Origin: Planctomycetaceae bacterium
GTDB lineage: Bacteria; Planctomycetota; Planctomycetia; Planctomycetales; Planctomycetaceae
Direction of reading: 5' to 3'
Length of the DNA: 64,000 nt
Assembly (NCBI GenBank): GCA_028284885.1
Contig: JANQQW010000074.1
Coordinates: 25,365-89,364, forward strand
Notes under the pieces: generated by a model
What the model saw: only the letters and a program-made list of their open reading frames with translations
The model's database searches: none
Told to the model about the DNA's origin: nothing
Shown: piece after piece, positions 30,157-38,916 of the stretch
Numbering within the stretch: the stretch's first letter is position 1
How the letters are laid out: every line of letters begins with the position of its first letter
Position numbers and translations under genes: made by a program

Positions 30157-33100
30157 GGCTGTCCTCCGTCAACGGGGCCCGGCAGGCGGAGGACCGTTCC
30201 GTCGGTCGTCAGGACGACGACGTGGTCGCCGAAGACGACGGGCGAGCCGGCGAAGTTGACGCCGAGATCGCGATGTTCGAGCACACGCCCCTGTCGTGGG
30301 TCGATCCAGAGGAGTCCTCCTGCGCGCGTCGTTGCGAGGAGCCGGTCCCCCACGACGACCGGGGGGCCGGAGAGCGTCGTCCCGGAGAGCGGAATCGACC
30401 AAGGCGGGTCGGCCGCAGGTCCCACCGTGAACCCGTGCAGTTTGCCGTCCTTCGTCTCGACGACGACGAGGCGACCGAGTGCCGTCGGCGGTCGCACGGG
30501 TGCGGCGGCGAGCGGGAACGCGCCGAGCCGCTCGAAGCGGTCCGTCGAGAACACGATGACGTGGTTCCGACGATCGACGACGGCGACGACCGCGTCCCCG
30601 ACTGCCGCGGCGACGGGGGTGTCGAGGTCGTCGATGCGGGCGGTCACACCGAAGTGGGCGACCGGCTGGGTCCGGTAGGCGAGCCGCACGAGTCCCCCCG
30701 CGTCGTCTTGGGCAACGACGTCACCGTTCGTCAGCTTCCGCAACGTCCGCCAGCCAGTCGCTGCTCCCGCCCTGGCGTCGTGCTCGACCTGCGTCCCGGT
30801 CGGCGAGACGAGCGAGAGCCGCCCGGGCGTCGCCACCAGCAGCCCGTCTTCCAGCGGCACCGGTGGTAGCAGCGGCCGGGACGGCAGCCTGACCGTCGTC
30901 GTCTTGGGGTTGGAGTCGTGCGAGAAGACGGTCGCCGTCCAGAGTTCGTCGTCCACGTGGCGGCGGACGAAGAGGAACCCGTCCGACACGACGTGCAGTC
31001 CGCGGGACGAGGTCTTCTCGTCGAACTCGACTTGGAAGTCCGAGGTCCCCCGGAAACCGGGCGTGTCGAACGTCGACTGGTTCACCGAGTAGACGCGGCC
31101 GCTCTCGGACGCCAGCAGGATCCCGCTTCCGTCGGCAGACCGCGTGGCGGCGAACCGTTCGGCGAGCGACACCCGCCAGCCGACGTCGAACGTCCGACGG
31201 TCGAGTTCGAGGACGACCGTCTCGGAGACGCCCGGCGGTTGGTAGCCGACGAAGAGCCGTTCGCCGATACCACGCAGCGGCTGCACGTGCCGGCCCTCGG
31301 CCGTCCGTCCGGGGGCCTGCTGCACCGCCTCGATCAGCACGCGGAATCGGCGGACCGAGGAACTCGCCATCCACAACTCGTCGGCCGGTCCCGGCAGGAT
31401 CGAGACGGGCACGTCCGCTCCCTTGCGGTCGAGTCGCGCGGCCGGCACGAGCGGGTCCTGCCCCGGTTCCGCGGAGAGCGTGAACGTCGCCACTTGTTCG
31501 TTGCCGAACGGGACGAACAGTCGACGTCCTCGGATCGCGACGTCGTCGTGGACGTTGCCCGGCACGGTCGCCGTGGCGACCGGTCTCGGCGGAGACCCTT
31601 CGAGGTCGTCGGACAGCAGCCGAAGTCGAGCGGTCTCGACACCGACGTTCTCCAGGAACAGGACGTACGGCCCGACCAGTTGGAGCTGCGGACCGCTCGC
31701 CGTCAGCCCTGCGGCTGCTCCGCGGCGGTGCCCGAGGAACACGACGTCGGCCACGGCCAGCGGGGCCGTCTCGAAGACGTACGCGACCGACCGCTCTCCG
31801 ACGACGACGACCCGGCCGCCGGGGAGCAGCACCGGGGTCGAGACGAGCGGCTGACCGCACGCGGCGAGGCCGAGCACTCGGCCGGTCGACGCCTCGATCT
31901 GGAGGAGTTCGCCCGAGCTCGTGGCGAGGTAGACGACCCCGCTGCGCTCGGTCGGCGGGCCGGCCGGCCAACCGTCACACGGCTGCGACCAGAGCCGTTC
32001 CCCCGTGACCAGATCGAGCCGTTCGAGCGCGTTCGCGTGACCGTTGAAGGCGAGCACCCCTGCGGTCACTCCCGTCGTCTCGACTGGGAAGAAGGCTCGA
32101 TCGGTGCCGAGCGGCCGCCGCCAGAGCGGGCTGCCGGTCGACGCGTCGAGCCCGAAGACCGAGCCGCCCGCGTAGGCGAGCACGACCTCGGTGGACGCGG
32201 CGGAGTCGCGGTCGCGGCGATTCCGCTCCTCGTGGACGATCGTGACGCCGACCGGCGGTGCGGGCACGTTCGCGGCGGGAGGGCGACCGCCGAGAGCGAC
32301 TTCGACGGCGGACTCCAGGTCCGCGAGCGCTGCGTCGAAGCGCTCCGCGAGGGCCACGTCGTCGGCGTAGTCGGCGAACTCGTCGAGCAGGTCGAAGCGA
32401 ACGTCGAGTGCGTCGAGCGGTTGACCGCTTTCGAGAGACTCGTCGATGGAGGCAGTCTTCGAGTCGTACGTCACGCGTCGTCGAACGGCCCGCTCGGCTT
32501 CGGACCGGGACTTCGCCAGTCGGGCTCGCAACGCGTCGGACTCGTTCGTCGGTGCGTACCGAATCGCGATCGGCCCCGCGGCGTCGTGCACGGCGAGCAA
32601 CGTCGCCTGCTCGGCTCGCTTCGCCCCGTCGGCGGCACCGAAGGCGATCGTCCGGGCGTCCTCGAAGACGACCGTGCCGAACGTCTCGAACTCCTCGTCC
32701 TCGCGGAACTCGTCGATCAACGCCTCCAGTCGGGCCAGCCCCGCCTCCCAGTCGGGCACGGCCGTGTCGATCTCCTTCCGTACGCGTGCTCGCGCCAGCT
32801 CGCGACGGGCCACGGTCGCCAGGTCGCCCGTCGGGTGCTCCTCGAGGAACGCCTCGTACAGGGTGACCGCCTGCCGGTGTCTGTCCGCCTCGAACTCCGT
32901 CTTGGCCGCCTCGTACGCCTGCGTTCGCTGGTACCGTTGGACGACGGTCCACAACACGGCGGCCGCGATCACCAGCACGACCGCTCCGCCGAACAGCCAC
33001 ATCACGAGCGGCGACTGCAGCGGGTCCTGTTCCCCCGGCCGACGACGGCGACCGCCGAAGCGGGGGCGGGGCGGCGTCGCGGCCTTCGACTCCGGAGGCG

Positions 33101-33161
33101 GTGACGACTCGAAGTCGCCCGAGTCGAACTCGTCGTGTACGTCGGAGAGGGTGTCGTCCAC
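30153..33161 (-). CDS. Membrane-anchored PQQ-like beta-propeller protein
   Basis: 1002 residues. A charged cytoplasmic N-terminus is followed by one transmembrane helix (about 54-76, VMWLFGGAVVLVIAAAVLWTVV) and a TPR-like stretch (AAKTEFEADRHRQAVTLYEAFLEEHP). From about 310 to the end there are repeated beta-propeller blades with the PQQ/BamB pattern, such as VFGLDASTGSPLWRRPLG, LERLDLVTGERLWSQP and LLWIDPRQGRVLEH. The propeller is periplasmic. No quinoprotein catalytic residues are evident, so a scaffold role like BamB is more likely. The GTG start lies two bases after the ExbD stop. Central to the seven-gene operon. Confidence 0.8.
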   Translation of the reverse strand: MDDTLSDVHDEFDSGDFESSPPPESKAATPPRPRFGGRRRRPGEQDPLQSPLVMWLFGGAVVLVIAAAVLWTVVQRYQRTQAYEAAKTEFEADRHRQAVTLYEAFLEEHPTGDLATVARRELARARVRKEIDTAVPDWEAGLARLEALIDEFREDEEFETFGTVVFEDARTIAFGAADGAKRAEQATLLAVHDAAGPIAIRYAPTNESDALRARLAKSRSEAERAVRRRVTYDSKTASIDESLESGQPLDALDVRFDLLDEFADYADDVALAERFDAALADLESAVEVALGGRPPAANVPAPPVGVTIVHEERNRRDRDSAASTEVVLAYAGGSVFGLDASTGSPLWRRPLGTDRAFFPVETTGVTAGVLAFNGHANALERLDLVTGERLWSQPCDGWPAGPPTERSGVVYLATSSGELLQIEASTGRVLGLAACGQPLVSTPVLLPGGRVVVVGERSVAYVFETAPLAVADVVFLGHRRGAAAGLTASGPQLQLVGPYVLFLENVGVETARLRLLSDDLEGSPPRPVATATVPGNVHDDVAIRGRRLFVPFGNEQVATFTLSAEPGQDPLVPAARLDRKGADVPVSILPGPADELWMASSSVRRFRVLIEAVQQAPGRTAEGRHVQPLRGIGERLFVGYQPPGVSETVVLELDRRTFDVGWRVSLAERFAATRSADGSGILLASESGRVYSVNQSTFDTPGFRGTSDFQVEFDEKTSSRGLHVVSDGFLFVRRHVDDELWTATVFSHDSNPKTTTVRLPSRPLLPPVPLEDGLLVATPGRLSLVSPTGTQVEHDARAGAATGWRTLRKLTNGDVVAQDDAGGLVRLAYRTQPVAHFGVTARIDDLDTPVAAAVGDAVVAVVDRRNHVIVFSTDRFERLGAFPLAAAPVRPPTALGRLVVVETKDGKLHGFTVGPAADPPWSIPLSGTTLSGPPVVVGDRLLATTRAGGLLWIDPRQGRVLEHRDLGVNFAGSPVVFGDHVVVLTTDGTVLRLPGPVDGGQP

Positions 33162-33163
33162 GC

Positions 33164-33982
33164 TCAGTTCCCCTCCTCGTCCGACGACGTCGTCATGCGG
33201 ATTCGCTGCAGCCCGGCGTCCTGGGCGGCGTCGAGCACGACGACCACCGTCTTGTGGAGTGCCGCGTCGTCGGCCGTCAGCAGCAGTTCGTCCTTCTCGT
33301 CCCGAATGACGGAGAACAGCCGCGGCAGGGTGGAGGTGTCGGCGACCGGTTCGTCGTCGACGGTCACCCGGTTCTCCGCGTCGATCGTCACGCGGATCGA
33401 CACCTGCTCCACGTCCTCCAGGAACCGGGGTGTCTGCGCGGCCCCCGTCTTCTCCGGGTCGGGGGGCGGGACCTCGAAGCTCCGCTGCCGCGTGAACGAG
33501 GCCGTGACCATGAAGAAAACCAGCAGCAAGAACGTGACATCGACCATCGACGTGAGGTCCATCTCCTCCTCGTCCTCGCCCCGTAGTCGCCGTCTCGGAC
33601 GGCGTCGCCGCGTGTTCGTCGGGGCCGCTTCCGTCGGCGTGGGCTCCTCGAAGTACGCCTCGTCGAGCGCCGGGAGTTCCCACGGAGGAATCTCGTCCTC
33701 GGAGTCCCCCGCGTCGAAGGCCTCGATCGCTCCCGGGTCGTAGGCGTCGTCGGACTCACCGTCGGGGGCCGACACCGGGCCTTCGGACATCCACGAAGGG
33801 CGACCGGGCACCTCGTCGGGAGGGGCGGTCGGCGGGAGTGCGTCGGTCGTCTCCTGTGCCGCGTCGGGCGACGGGACGACGACCGTCTCCCTGCACGTCG
33901 GGCAGGTCACCTGCTCGCCCGCCATGCGGGTGGCGATGGCGATGTGCTGCCGGCAGTGCTCGCAGTGGAAGAAGATCGGCAC
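33164..33982 (-). CDS. ExbD/TolR-type protein with N-terminal zinc ribbon
   Basis: 272 residues. An N-terminal ribbon with two Cys pairs (CEHC and CPTC, about 16 residues apart) is followed by a long acidic and Pro-rich linker (about 40-130). The ExbD core then begins at MDLTSMVDVTFLLLVFFMVTA, where the Asp in the membrane helix is the proton-carrying residue of ExbD/TolR/MotB proteins. The periplasmic domain ends near the C-terminus. The ribbon would be cytoplasmic, an unusual addition to ExbD. The GTG start has GGAA eight bases upstream and lies 14 bases after the first exbD stop. Confidence 0.8.
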   Translation of the reverse strand: MPIFFHCEHCRQHIAIATRMAGEQVTCPTCRETVVVPSPDAAQETTDALPPTAPPDEVPGRPSWMSEGPVSAPDGESDDAYDPGAIEAFDAGDSEDEIPPWELPALDEAYFEEPTPTEAAPTNTRRRRPRRRLRGEDEEEMDLTSMVDVTFLLLVFFMVTASFTRQRSFEVPPPDPEKTGAAQTPRFLEDVEQVSIRVTIDAENRVTVDDEPVADTSTLPRLFSVIRDEKDELLLTADDAALHKTVVVVLDAAQDAGLQRIRMTTSSDEEGN

Positions 33983-33996
33983 GTCGGTCGTTCCGT

Positions 33997-34449
33997 TCAG
34001 CGTCCCGGGGACTCTCTCACGCCCACGTAGAACCGCAGTCCCTCGACCCGCCCGACGGCCCTCGCGACCCGTTGGACGAAGCCCTCGGGGACGTCGCCGT
34101 CCGCCTTCAGCACGACGCTGTCGATCTCGGTGCGGAGCTGCTCGACGATGCCGGGGAGTTCGTCCAGGCCGACGGCCGCCCCGCCCGCGTTCTCGAGGGT
34201 GACCGTCGGCTCGGGGGCGTCGCCGTCGTTCGTGATGCGGACGACGAGGGCCGAGGCGGTGCTGACACCGACGCCGTTCCGGGCGACCGGCACGTCGGCG
34301 TCGGGCGTGCCCTGCATCGTCGAGCTGACCATGAAGAAGATCAGCAGCAGGAACGTCACGTCGATCATCGGCGTGATGTCGAGGTCGGCGGACGACGTGC
34401 GGCGACGTCGACGGCGACCGGCCCGGTCCGTGGAGCGTCGTCGGCTCAC
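33997..34449 (-). CDS. exbD: ExbD/TolR-family proton-channel subunit
   Basis: 150 residues. A basic cytoplasmic tail (RRRRRRTSS) precedes a single transmembrane helix with the conserved Asp (DLDITPMIDVTFLLLIFFMVSS), then a periplasmic domain of the usual size ending FYVGVRE. With ExbB it uses the proton gradient to move a periplasmic partner. The GTG start overlaps the ExbB stop as GTGA. It is the simpler of two ExbD homologues in tandem, suggesting an ExbB with a mixed ExbD pair. Confidence 0.88.
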   Translation of the reverse strand: MSRRRSTDRAGRRRRRRTSSADLDITPMIDVTFLLLIFFMVSSTMQGTPDADVPVARNGVGVSTASALVVRITNDGDAPEPTVTLENAGGAAVGLDELPGIVEQLRTEIDSVVLKADGDVPEGFVQRVARAVGRVEGLRFYVGVRESPGR

Positions 34450-35096
34450 GAGGCCACTCCGCGGGACTCCGCGAGATCCTCGAGGAACCTGTCGACGTCA
34501 TACTCGACGGAGTCGGCCAGCTTGCCGATCCGGACCTGCAGCAACGCCCCGCAGAGGACGAGCGGAATGGCAATCGCGAGCCCGGCCGCCGTGGTGAACA
34601 GGGCGAAGCTGATGTCGTTGGCGAGGACCTTGGGATCGACGCCCTGGGCGGAGGCCGAGGCGATCTTGTCGAACGCGGCGATCATGCCGACGACCGTCCC
34701 GAGCAGGCCGATCATGGGGGCCGCCTTGACGATCGTGCCGATCCACGAGGTGCGGTAGTCGAAGTCGGCGAGCACGTCCCGCTCGAACGTCTCCAGCAGG
34801 TGCTCGCGGGTCCGCTCGACCGACCAACGCGGGTTCTGGGCGGCGATCATCACCAGCTGCGGAACCGCCTTCGCCCAGACGTCGGGCGTGTCGCAGTGGG
34901 CCACGAGCCCGGCGTGGTCCTTCTTCTGCAGGAGTTCACGCGTGGTCTCCAGGAAGGCGTCCGCCGTCGCAGTGCTGCGGAACCGCTTCTGGGCGACGCG
35001 GTTGACCGTGAGCACGACGACGAAGCCCCCGTAGAGGGCGACGAGCGCGAGCATGCCGTAGATGGCCGTGCCGACGAAGTCGAGGATGTCCGCCAC
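34446..35096 (-). CDS. exbB: MotA/TolQ/ExbB proton-channel protein
   Basis: 216 residues with three transmembrane segments. The first is near the N-terminus (FVGTAIYGMLALVALYGGFVVVL). The other two are in the conserved MotA/TolQ/ExbB domain (PMIGLLGTVVGMIAAFDKI and ISFALFTTAAGLAIAIPLVL). The GLLGTVVGM and TTAAGLAIAIP motifs line the proton path. A cytoplasmic loop of about 110 residues separates TM1 and TM2. The GTG start has GGAG six to seven bases upstream. It is followed by two exbD genes and forms the motor of the operon at 26264-36021. Confidence 0.92.
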   Translation of the reverse strand: MADILDFVGTAIYGMLALVALYGGFVVVLTVNRVAQKRFRSTATADAFLETTRELLQKKDHAGLVAHCDTPDVWAKAVPQLVMIAAQNPRWSVERTREHLLETFERDVLADFDYRTSWIGTIVKAAPMIGLLGTVVGMIAAFDKIASASAQGVDPKVLANDISFALFTTAAGLAIAIPLVLCGALLQVRIGKLADSVEYDVDRFLEDLAESRGVAS

Positions 35097-35130
35097 TTGA
35101 TTCTCCGGTGGTCTCGTCCGGGGCGTCGCG

Positions 35131-36021
35131 TCAGTTGAAGAAGGTCTGGCGGGTGACGACGAAGCGGAAGCCCTCCTCGGCGTTCCCGCGAACGGTGAAG
35201 TAGGTCCGGCGAATCTCGTCGACCGGTCGTCCTTCGGCTGCCTCGAGTTCCACGCGGGCCATCTCCTGTTCGGCACGCTGGGAGTAGACGTGCACGATCT
35301 CGCCGGCGGCGGTCTCCACGCTCGCCTTCTTGAACAGCAGCAGGTCGGCCTTGCGACGACCGCCGCCGCGCCAGGTGAAGAACAACCAGTTCGGGTTGCC
35401 CTTGGTGACGGTCTCCCGGCCGGGCGACGGGGTGGTCAGGTTGGTCAGGAAGACCAGTTCCGCCCCCAGCCGGACGCCGAGCCGGATGCCGAAGAACTCG
35501 AGCTGGGCGGCGTAGACCGAGAGCGTGTCGTCGGCGAAGGCGACGAACCACCGGTTGGCTCGCGGGACTCCGCCTTCGCCGCCACCGAGCCCCAGGGGTC
35601 GTCGTCCCGTACCGGACGCACTGCCGGGTGGGCCGGCGTTCAGCTTGTCCTGCTGGATTCGTTCATGAACCTGCTCGGCCGACTCCTCGGAGAGTTCGAC
35701 GACGGTTTCGATTGCCTCCTCGACCTGCATCTCGTCGTCCTCGACCTCGGCGAGCGACGGGTCCTCCGACGGGTCCTCGGGGGTGTCGAGTTCGAGCGTC
35801 TCGTCGACGGCGCCGTCCTCGTATCCGCCGGTGACGTCGAAGAGCTCGACGGGGACGGCCTCGACCGGGGCGGCGGGCCAAGTGGCCGCCCACGCGGCGA
35901 AGAGCACGATCACCAGGAGGGCCAGTCCGAGCACCGTCGCCAGCAGGAAGGACGAGACGACGTCCTGCCGGGTCGTCTTCAGCACAGGCGTGCGAACGGA
36001 GCGGGCGCGCGGCTCGGACAT
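35131..36021 (-). CDS. TonB-like single-pass envelope protein, first gene of the ExbBD operon
   Basis: 296 residues: a basic cytoplasmic start, one transmembrane helix (about 25-47, SFLLATVLGLALLVIVLFAAWAA), then an acidic Glu/Asp/Pro-rich periplasmic linker (about 65-125) and a Gly-rich hinge. The folded C-terminal domain (about 150-296) begins at RWFVAFADDTLSVYAAQL. The layout is that of TonB/TolA, but the C-terminal domain lacks an obvious TonB fold motif. A start at 36054 would add 11 residues; I prefer the ATG before SEPRARS. It lies 34 bases before exbB and is a likely force-transmitting partner of that motor. Confidence 0.7.
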   Translation of the reverse strand: MSEPRARSVRTPVLKTTRQDVVSSFLLATVLGLALLVIVLFAAWAATWPAAPVEAVPVELFDVTGGYEDGAVDETLELDTPEDPSEDPSLAEVEDDEMQVEEAIETVVELSEESAEQVHERIQQDKLNAGPPGSASGTGRRPLGLGGGEGGVPRANRWFVAFADDTLSVYAAQLEFFGIRLGVRLGAELVFLTNLTTPSPGRETVTKGNPNWLFFTWRGGGRRKADLLLFKKASVETAAGEIVHVYSQRAEQEMARVELEAAEGRPVDEIRRTYFTVRGNAEEGFRFVVTRQTFFN

Positions 36022-36283
36022 GAAACCGGTTTGGCCTGGGAGTCCAGTCGCCATCCCGCGGCTCGTGCCGGCGGACGAGCCGCATCCACGTTCCGCGAAG
36101 GAAGTTGGGGTCAGCCGATCATGCTAGCGCGGGGCCGAACGTGCGTCAAACTCCCGGCCGAGTGCGGCGAGTTCGCGGGTGACTGGTCGCGGCGAGGGAA
36201 ATCGCGCAAAATGCCTGATTCTGCCCGCACCACACCGGTGCACGGCAGGCCACTCTCCGAGAGCATCCGGGAGAACGAGTCAG

Positions 36284-37606
36284 ATGGACGGCATGGAAAC
36301 GGTCAAGGTCCGGGAAGTCATCCGCGGAGACCGCTTCGGCGAGGAGGAGATCGAGCAGATTCGTCAGCTGCTCGTCTCCGTTCAGGCAAGTGAGACGCGG
36401 CAGGAGCTCTCCGCTCTGCAGGCCGAGGCGAACGGCGTCGAAGGGGACGACGACCTGCTCACGCGGGCCGGCGTCGGAGCCTTCCTCCTCGGGCAACACC
36501 AGCAGGCCAACCGGTTCCTCTCGTCGGTCAAGAAGGCGCCGGTCGGGGTCTACTACCGGGCGTTGACGCTCTTGTCGCTCGAACGGTTCTCAGAGGCGGC
36601 CGAGGCGTTCGAGGCGGCCCGGAAGGCCGGGTACGACGAGATCGAGTGCACGCTGCAGCAGGCCGGGTGCCTGCGTCAGCTCGGTGAGGTGGACGCGGCC
36701 GAGCAGAGCATCCGCGCGATCGCCGCCCAGGCCGCGAAGCGGGCCGAGTACTCGTTCCAGATGGGCTGCATCTTCGCCGACCGGGGCGACTCGATGGGGG
36801 CCATCGAGTACTTCGAGCGGGCGGTCGACATGGACCCGTACCACTCGCGGGCGTTGTTCCGACTGGCCGCCGAGAACGCCCTGCACGGCAACGACGAGGA
36901 CGCGATCCGCTACTACGAGCAGTCGCTGTCGAAGCCGCCGTTCTTCATGGGAGCGCTCGTCAACCTCGGGCTGCTGTACGAGGACCAGGAGAAGTACAAG
37001 GCTGCCGCCTACTGCTTCCGCAAGGTGCTCACGTTCGATCCGAACCACTCCCGCGCCCGGCTGTACCTGAAGGACGTGGAGGCGACCAGCGACCAGTACT
37101 ACGACGAGGACCTCGCTCGCCGGGACGCCCGCATGGAGCAGTTGCTCGGGCGGCCGATCAACGACTTCGAGCTGTCGGTCCGGGCGCGGAACTGCCTGGA
37201 CAACATGGGCCTGTTCACGCTCGGCGACCTGACGACCGTCACCGAGCAGGAACTGCTGGGGGGCAAGAACTTCGGCGAGACCTCGCTCGCAGAACTGCGA
37301 GAGCTGATGACCCAGCACGGACTGTCGATCGGCATGAACCTGCACCAGCAGGAGACGCCGGAGCCGATGTTCCAGAACATGAACCTGTCTCCGGAGGAGC
37401 AGGCCGTCATGAACAAGCCGATCTCCGACCTGGAGCTCTCGGTGCGTTCGCGGAAGTGCATGGCCCGGCTGGGCATCACGACCGTCGGCGAGCTGACCCG
37501 GAAGACGGCGGACGAGCTGCTGTCCAGCCGGAACTTCGGCGTGACGTCGCTGAACGAGCTGCGGGCGAAGCTGGCAGACCTCGGCCTCGCGTTGCGGAAC
37601 GAGTAG
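36284..37606 (+). CDS. TPR protein with two RNA polymerase alpha C-terminal domains
   Basis: 440 residues. Residues about 45-275 are TPR repeats (AIEYFERAVDMDPYHSRALF, AAYCFRKVLTFDPNHSRARLY). Two alpha-CTD-like helix-hairpin-helix domains follow. In the first (about 287-350, NDFELSVRARNCL then NFGETSLAELRELM), Arg300 and Asn303 correspond to DNA-contacting Arg265 and Asn268 of E. coli RpoA. In the second (about 376-440, SDLELSVRSRKCM then NFGVTSLNELRAKL), Arg388 is kept but Lys replaces the Asn. It may bind UP-element-like DNA or RNA polymerase partners; it is not RpoA itself, as no N-terminal assembly domain is present. GGGAG lies about 11 bases before the ATG. Confidence 0.85.
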   Translation: MDGMETVKVREVIRGDRFGEEEIEQIRQLLVSVQASETRQELSALQAEANGVEGDDDLLTRAGVGAFLLGQHQQANRFLSSVKKAPVGVYYRALTLLSLERFSEAAEAFEAARKAGYDEIECTLQQAGCLRQLGEVDAAEQSIRAIAAQAAKRAEYSFQMGCIFADRGDSMGAIEYFERAVDMDPYHSRALFRLAAENALHGNDEDAIRYYEQSLSKPPFFMGALVNLGLLYEDQEKYKAAAYCFRKVLTFDPNHSRARLYLKDVEATSDQYYDEDLARRDARMEQLLGRPINDFELSVRARNCLDNMGLFTLGDLTTVTEQELLGGKNFGETSLAELRELMTQHGLSIGMNLHQQETPEPMFQNMNLSPEEQAVMNKPISDLELSVRSRKCMARLGITTVGELTRKTADELLSSRNFGVTSLNELRAKLADLGLALRNE

Positions 37607-37633
37607 CCGCTCGCGACCGGCTGTTCGGCGAAC

Positions 37634-38602
37634 TCAGTCGTTCGCGCGGGCGGTCCGCGTCATCCCCTCGCCCCCGCGGGCGACGGGTGCGGGCTGTCGC
37701 GTGCGGGCGACGGCTTGTTCGTGCACGGTCGCGGAGACGCGTCGCAGCGACTCGCACTGCTCGTCGGTGACGCCGTCCAGCCGGTCCGACAGGGCGACCA
37801 CGCTGGCCGGCCGTTGCTCGGAGAGCAGCGTCATCATGTGCAGGAACAGGCTGAGTTCCTGGAAGTTCCGGTCGATGATGACGTTGCTGATCGGCGAGAC
37901 CAGCTTGGCGGCCGTCTCGACCGACTGCGACGGGAACGAGACGAACATGTTCACCCGGTGCCGAACGGCCGTCACGCCGTCGCGACGGTGGCCGTACTCG
38001 GTTCGCAGGTGCAGGATGCACTGGGCGTTGACCGCCCGCACGAGCGGACTGGCCTTGAACGTTCCGTTGCAGAGGACGACCGCCTCCTTCGGCGAGCGGT
38101 ACAGTAGCTCGACCGTCCCCTCCGTGCCGTCATCGACCTTGGCGTCGTACTTGCCGGCGCCAGCGGCCTTCATCTGGAACGTCGAGATGTCCATGGCTCG
38201 CCAGATGCTGACGGCCACGTCGGGGTTCTCGACGAAGTAGTCGTACAGCTTGGGGTCGGCCGGCACCATGATGGTCGGCAGCTTGCGGAACAGGCTGGGG
38301 TTCGCCAGCACGGCGTCGGCTCGTCGGCGGTTCGCAGCCGAGAGGCGACGGAGCGGCAGCTCGCCCAGGGCCGTCTGGTGAGCGTCGGAGGCGGACGTCC
38401 CCTTCTCGACGACGATCGCCTGCCGCCGAATCGCGTCGATCGTCGCCTTCCGTTGCGCCTCGTCGTCGCTCCGGCGGCCGAGGCCCAGAAACCCGCCTTC
38501 GCCCGCCTGGACGTTCGTCGGGCCGGACAGGGTCAGGGACCAGGCCAGGAGCAGCACGGCGAGTCCGGCTCCGGTGGCACGCGCAACGACAGCGTTCGGC
38601 AT
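37634..38602 (-). CDS. Secreted protein of unknown function
   Basis: 322 residues with a signal peptide (GAGLAVLLLAWSLTLSGPTNVQAG). The body is mixed alpha/beta without known catalytic motifs. Notable segments are LPTIMVPADPKLYDYFVENPDVAVSIW, a central strand-rich region (GTVELLYRSPKEAVVLCNG), and VNMFVSFPSQSVETAAKLVSP near the C-terminal helices. This looks like a conserved planctomycete envelope protein, but I cannot name the family. A G-rich Shine-Dalgarno (GGGGGG) sits just before the ATG at 38602. It is divergent from the Pro-rich secreted protein at 38917 across a 314-bp gap. Confidence 0.65.
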   Translation of the reverse strand: MPNAVVARATGAGLAVLLLAWSLTLSGPTNVQAGEGGFLGLGRRSDDEAQRKATIDAIRRQAIVVEKGTSASDAHQTALGELPLRRLSAANRRRADAVLANPSLFRKLPTIMVPADPKLYDYFVENPDVAVSIWRAMDISTFQMKAAGAGKYDAKVDDGTEGTVELLYRSPKEAVVLCNGTFKASPLVRAVNAQCILHLRTEYGHRRDGVTAVRHRVNMFVSFPSQSVETAAKLVSPISNVIIDRNFQELSLFLHMMTLLSEQRPASVVALSDRLDGVTDEQCESLRRVSATVHEQAVARTRQPAPVARGGEGMTRTARAND

Positions 38603-38916
38603 CGTTCCCCCCATCCCCACGAGGCCACCGACCGACTCGACTCCTCCCTGAATCGACACGACGCCGGGGCGAGGATGACATCGGCACAACCGTCACGGCG
38701 TCCGCACCGCAATCGACGGCCCGGACCAGCCGGCAGAGCACGCGAGAGACGCAACCGATTTCGCTGCGGAGAGATGCGCCGCACGGCCGATCCGGTCGAA
38801 TCGTTGGAATCGGCACAACCGGACCGTTCACGTACGCAGGGTCGATTCGTGGGAACCGAACGAGGTTGGTCCGCGTCGCAAGCACCGGTGGTGACTCCTC
38901 TTCGCACGAGCTCGAC
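38603..38916. promoter_or_regulatory. Divergent intergenic region with a 13-bp direct repeat
   Basis: 314 bases without a credible gene between two divergent secreted-protein genes. It contains a perfect 13-base direct repeat, ATCGGCACAACCG, at 38680-38692 and 38809-38821, with starts 129 bp apart. A repeated operator is possible. No clear -10/-35 pair or hairpin was found. Confidence 0.4.

Noticed and set aside
36059..36082. CGGCTCGT/ACGAGCCG stem upstream of the TonB-like gene
   Set aside because: An 8-bp stem in a very GC-rich gap without other signals; could be chance.
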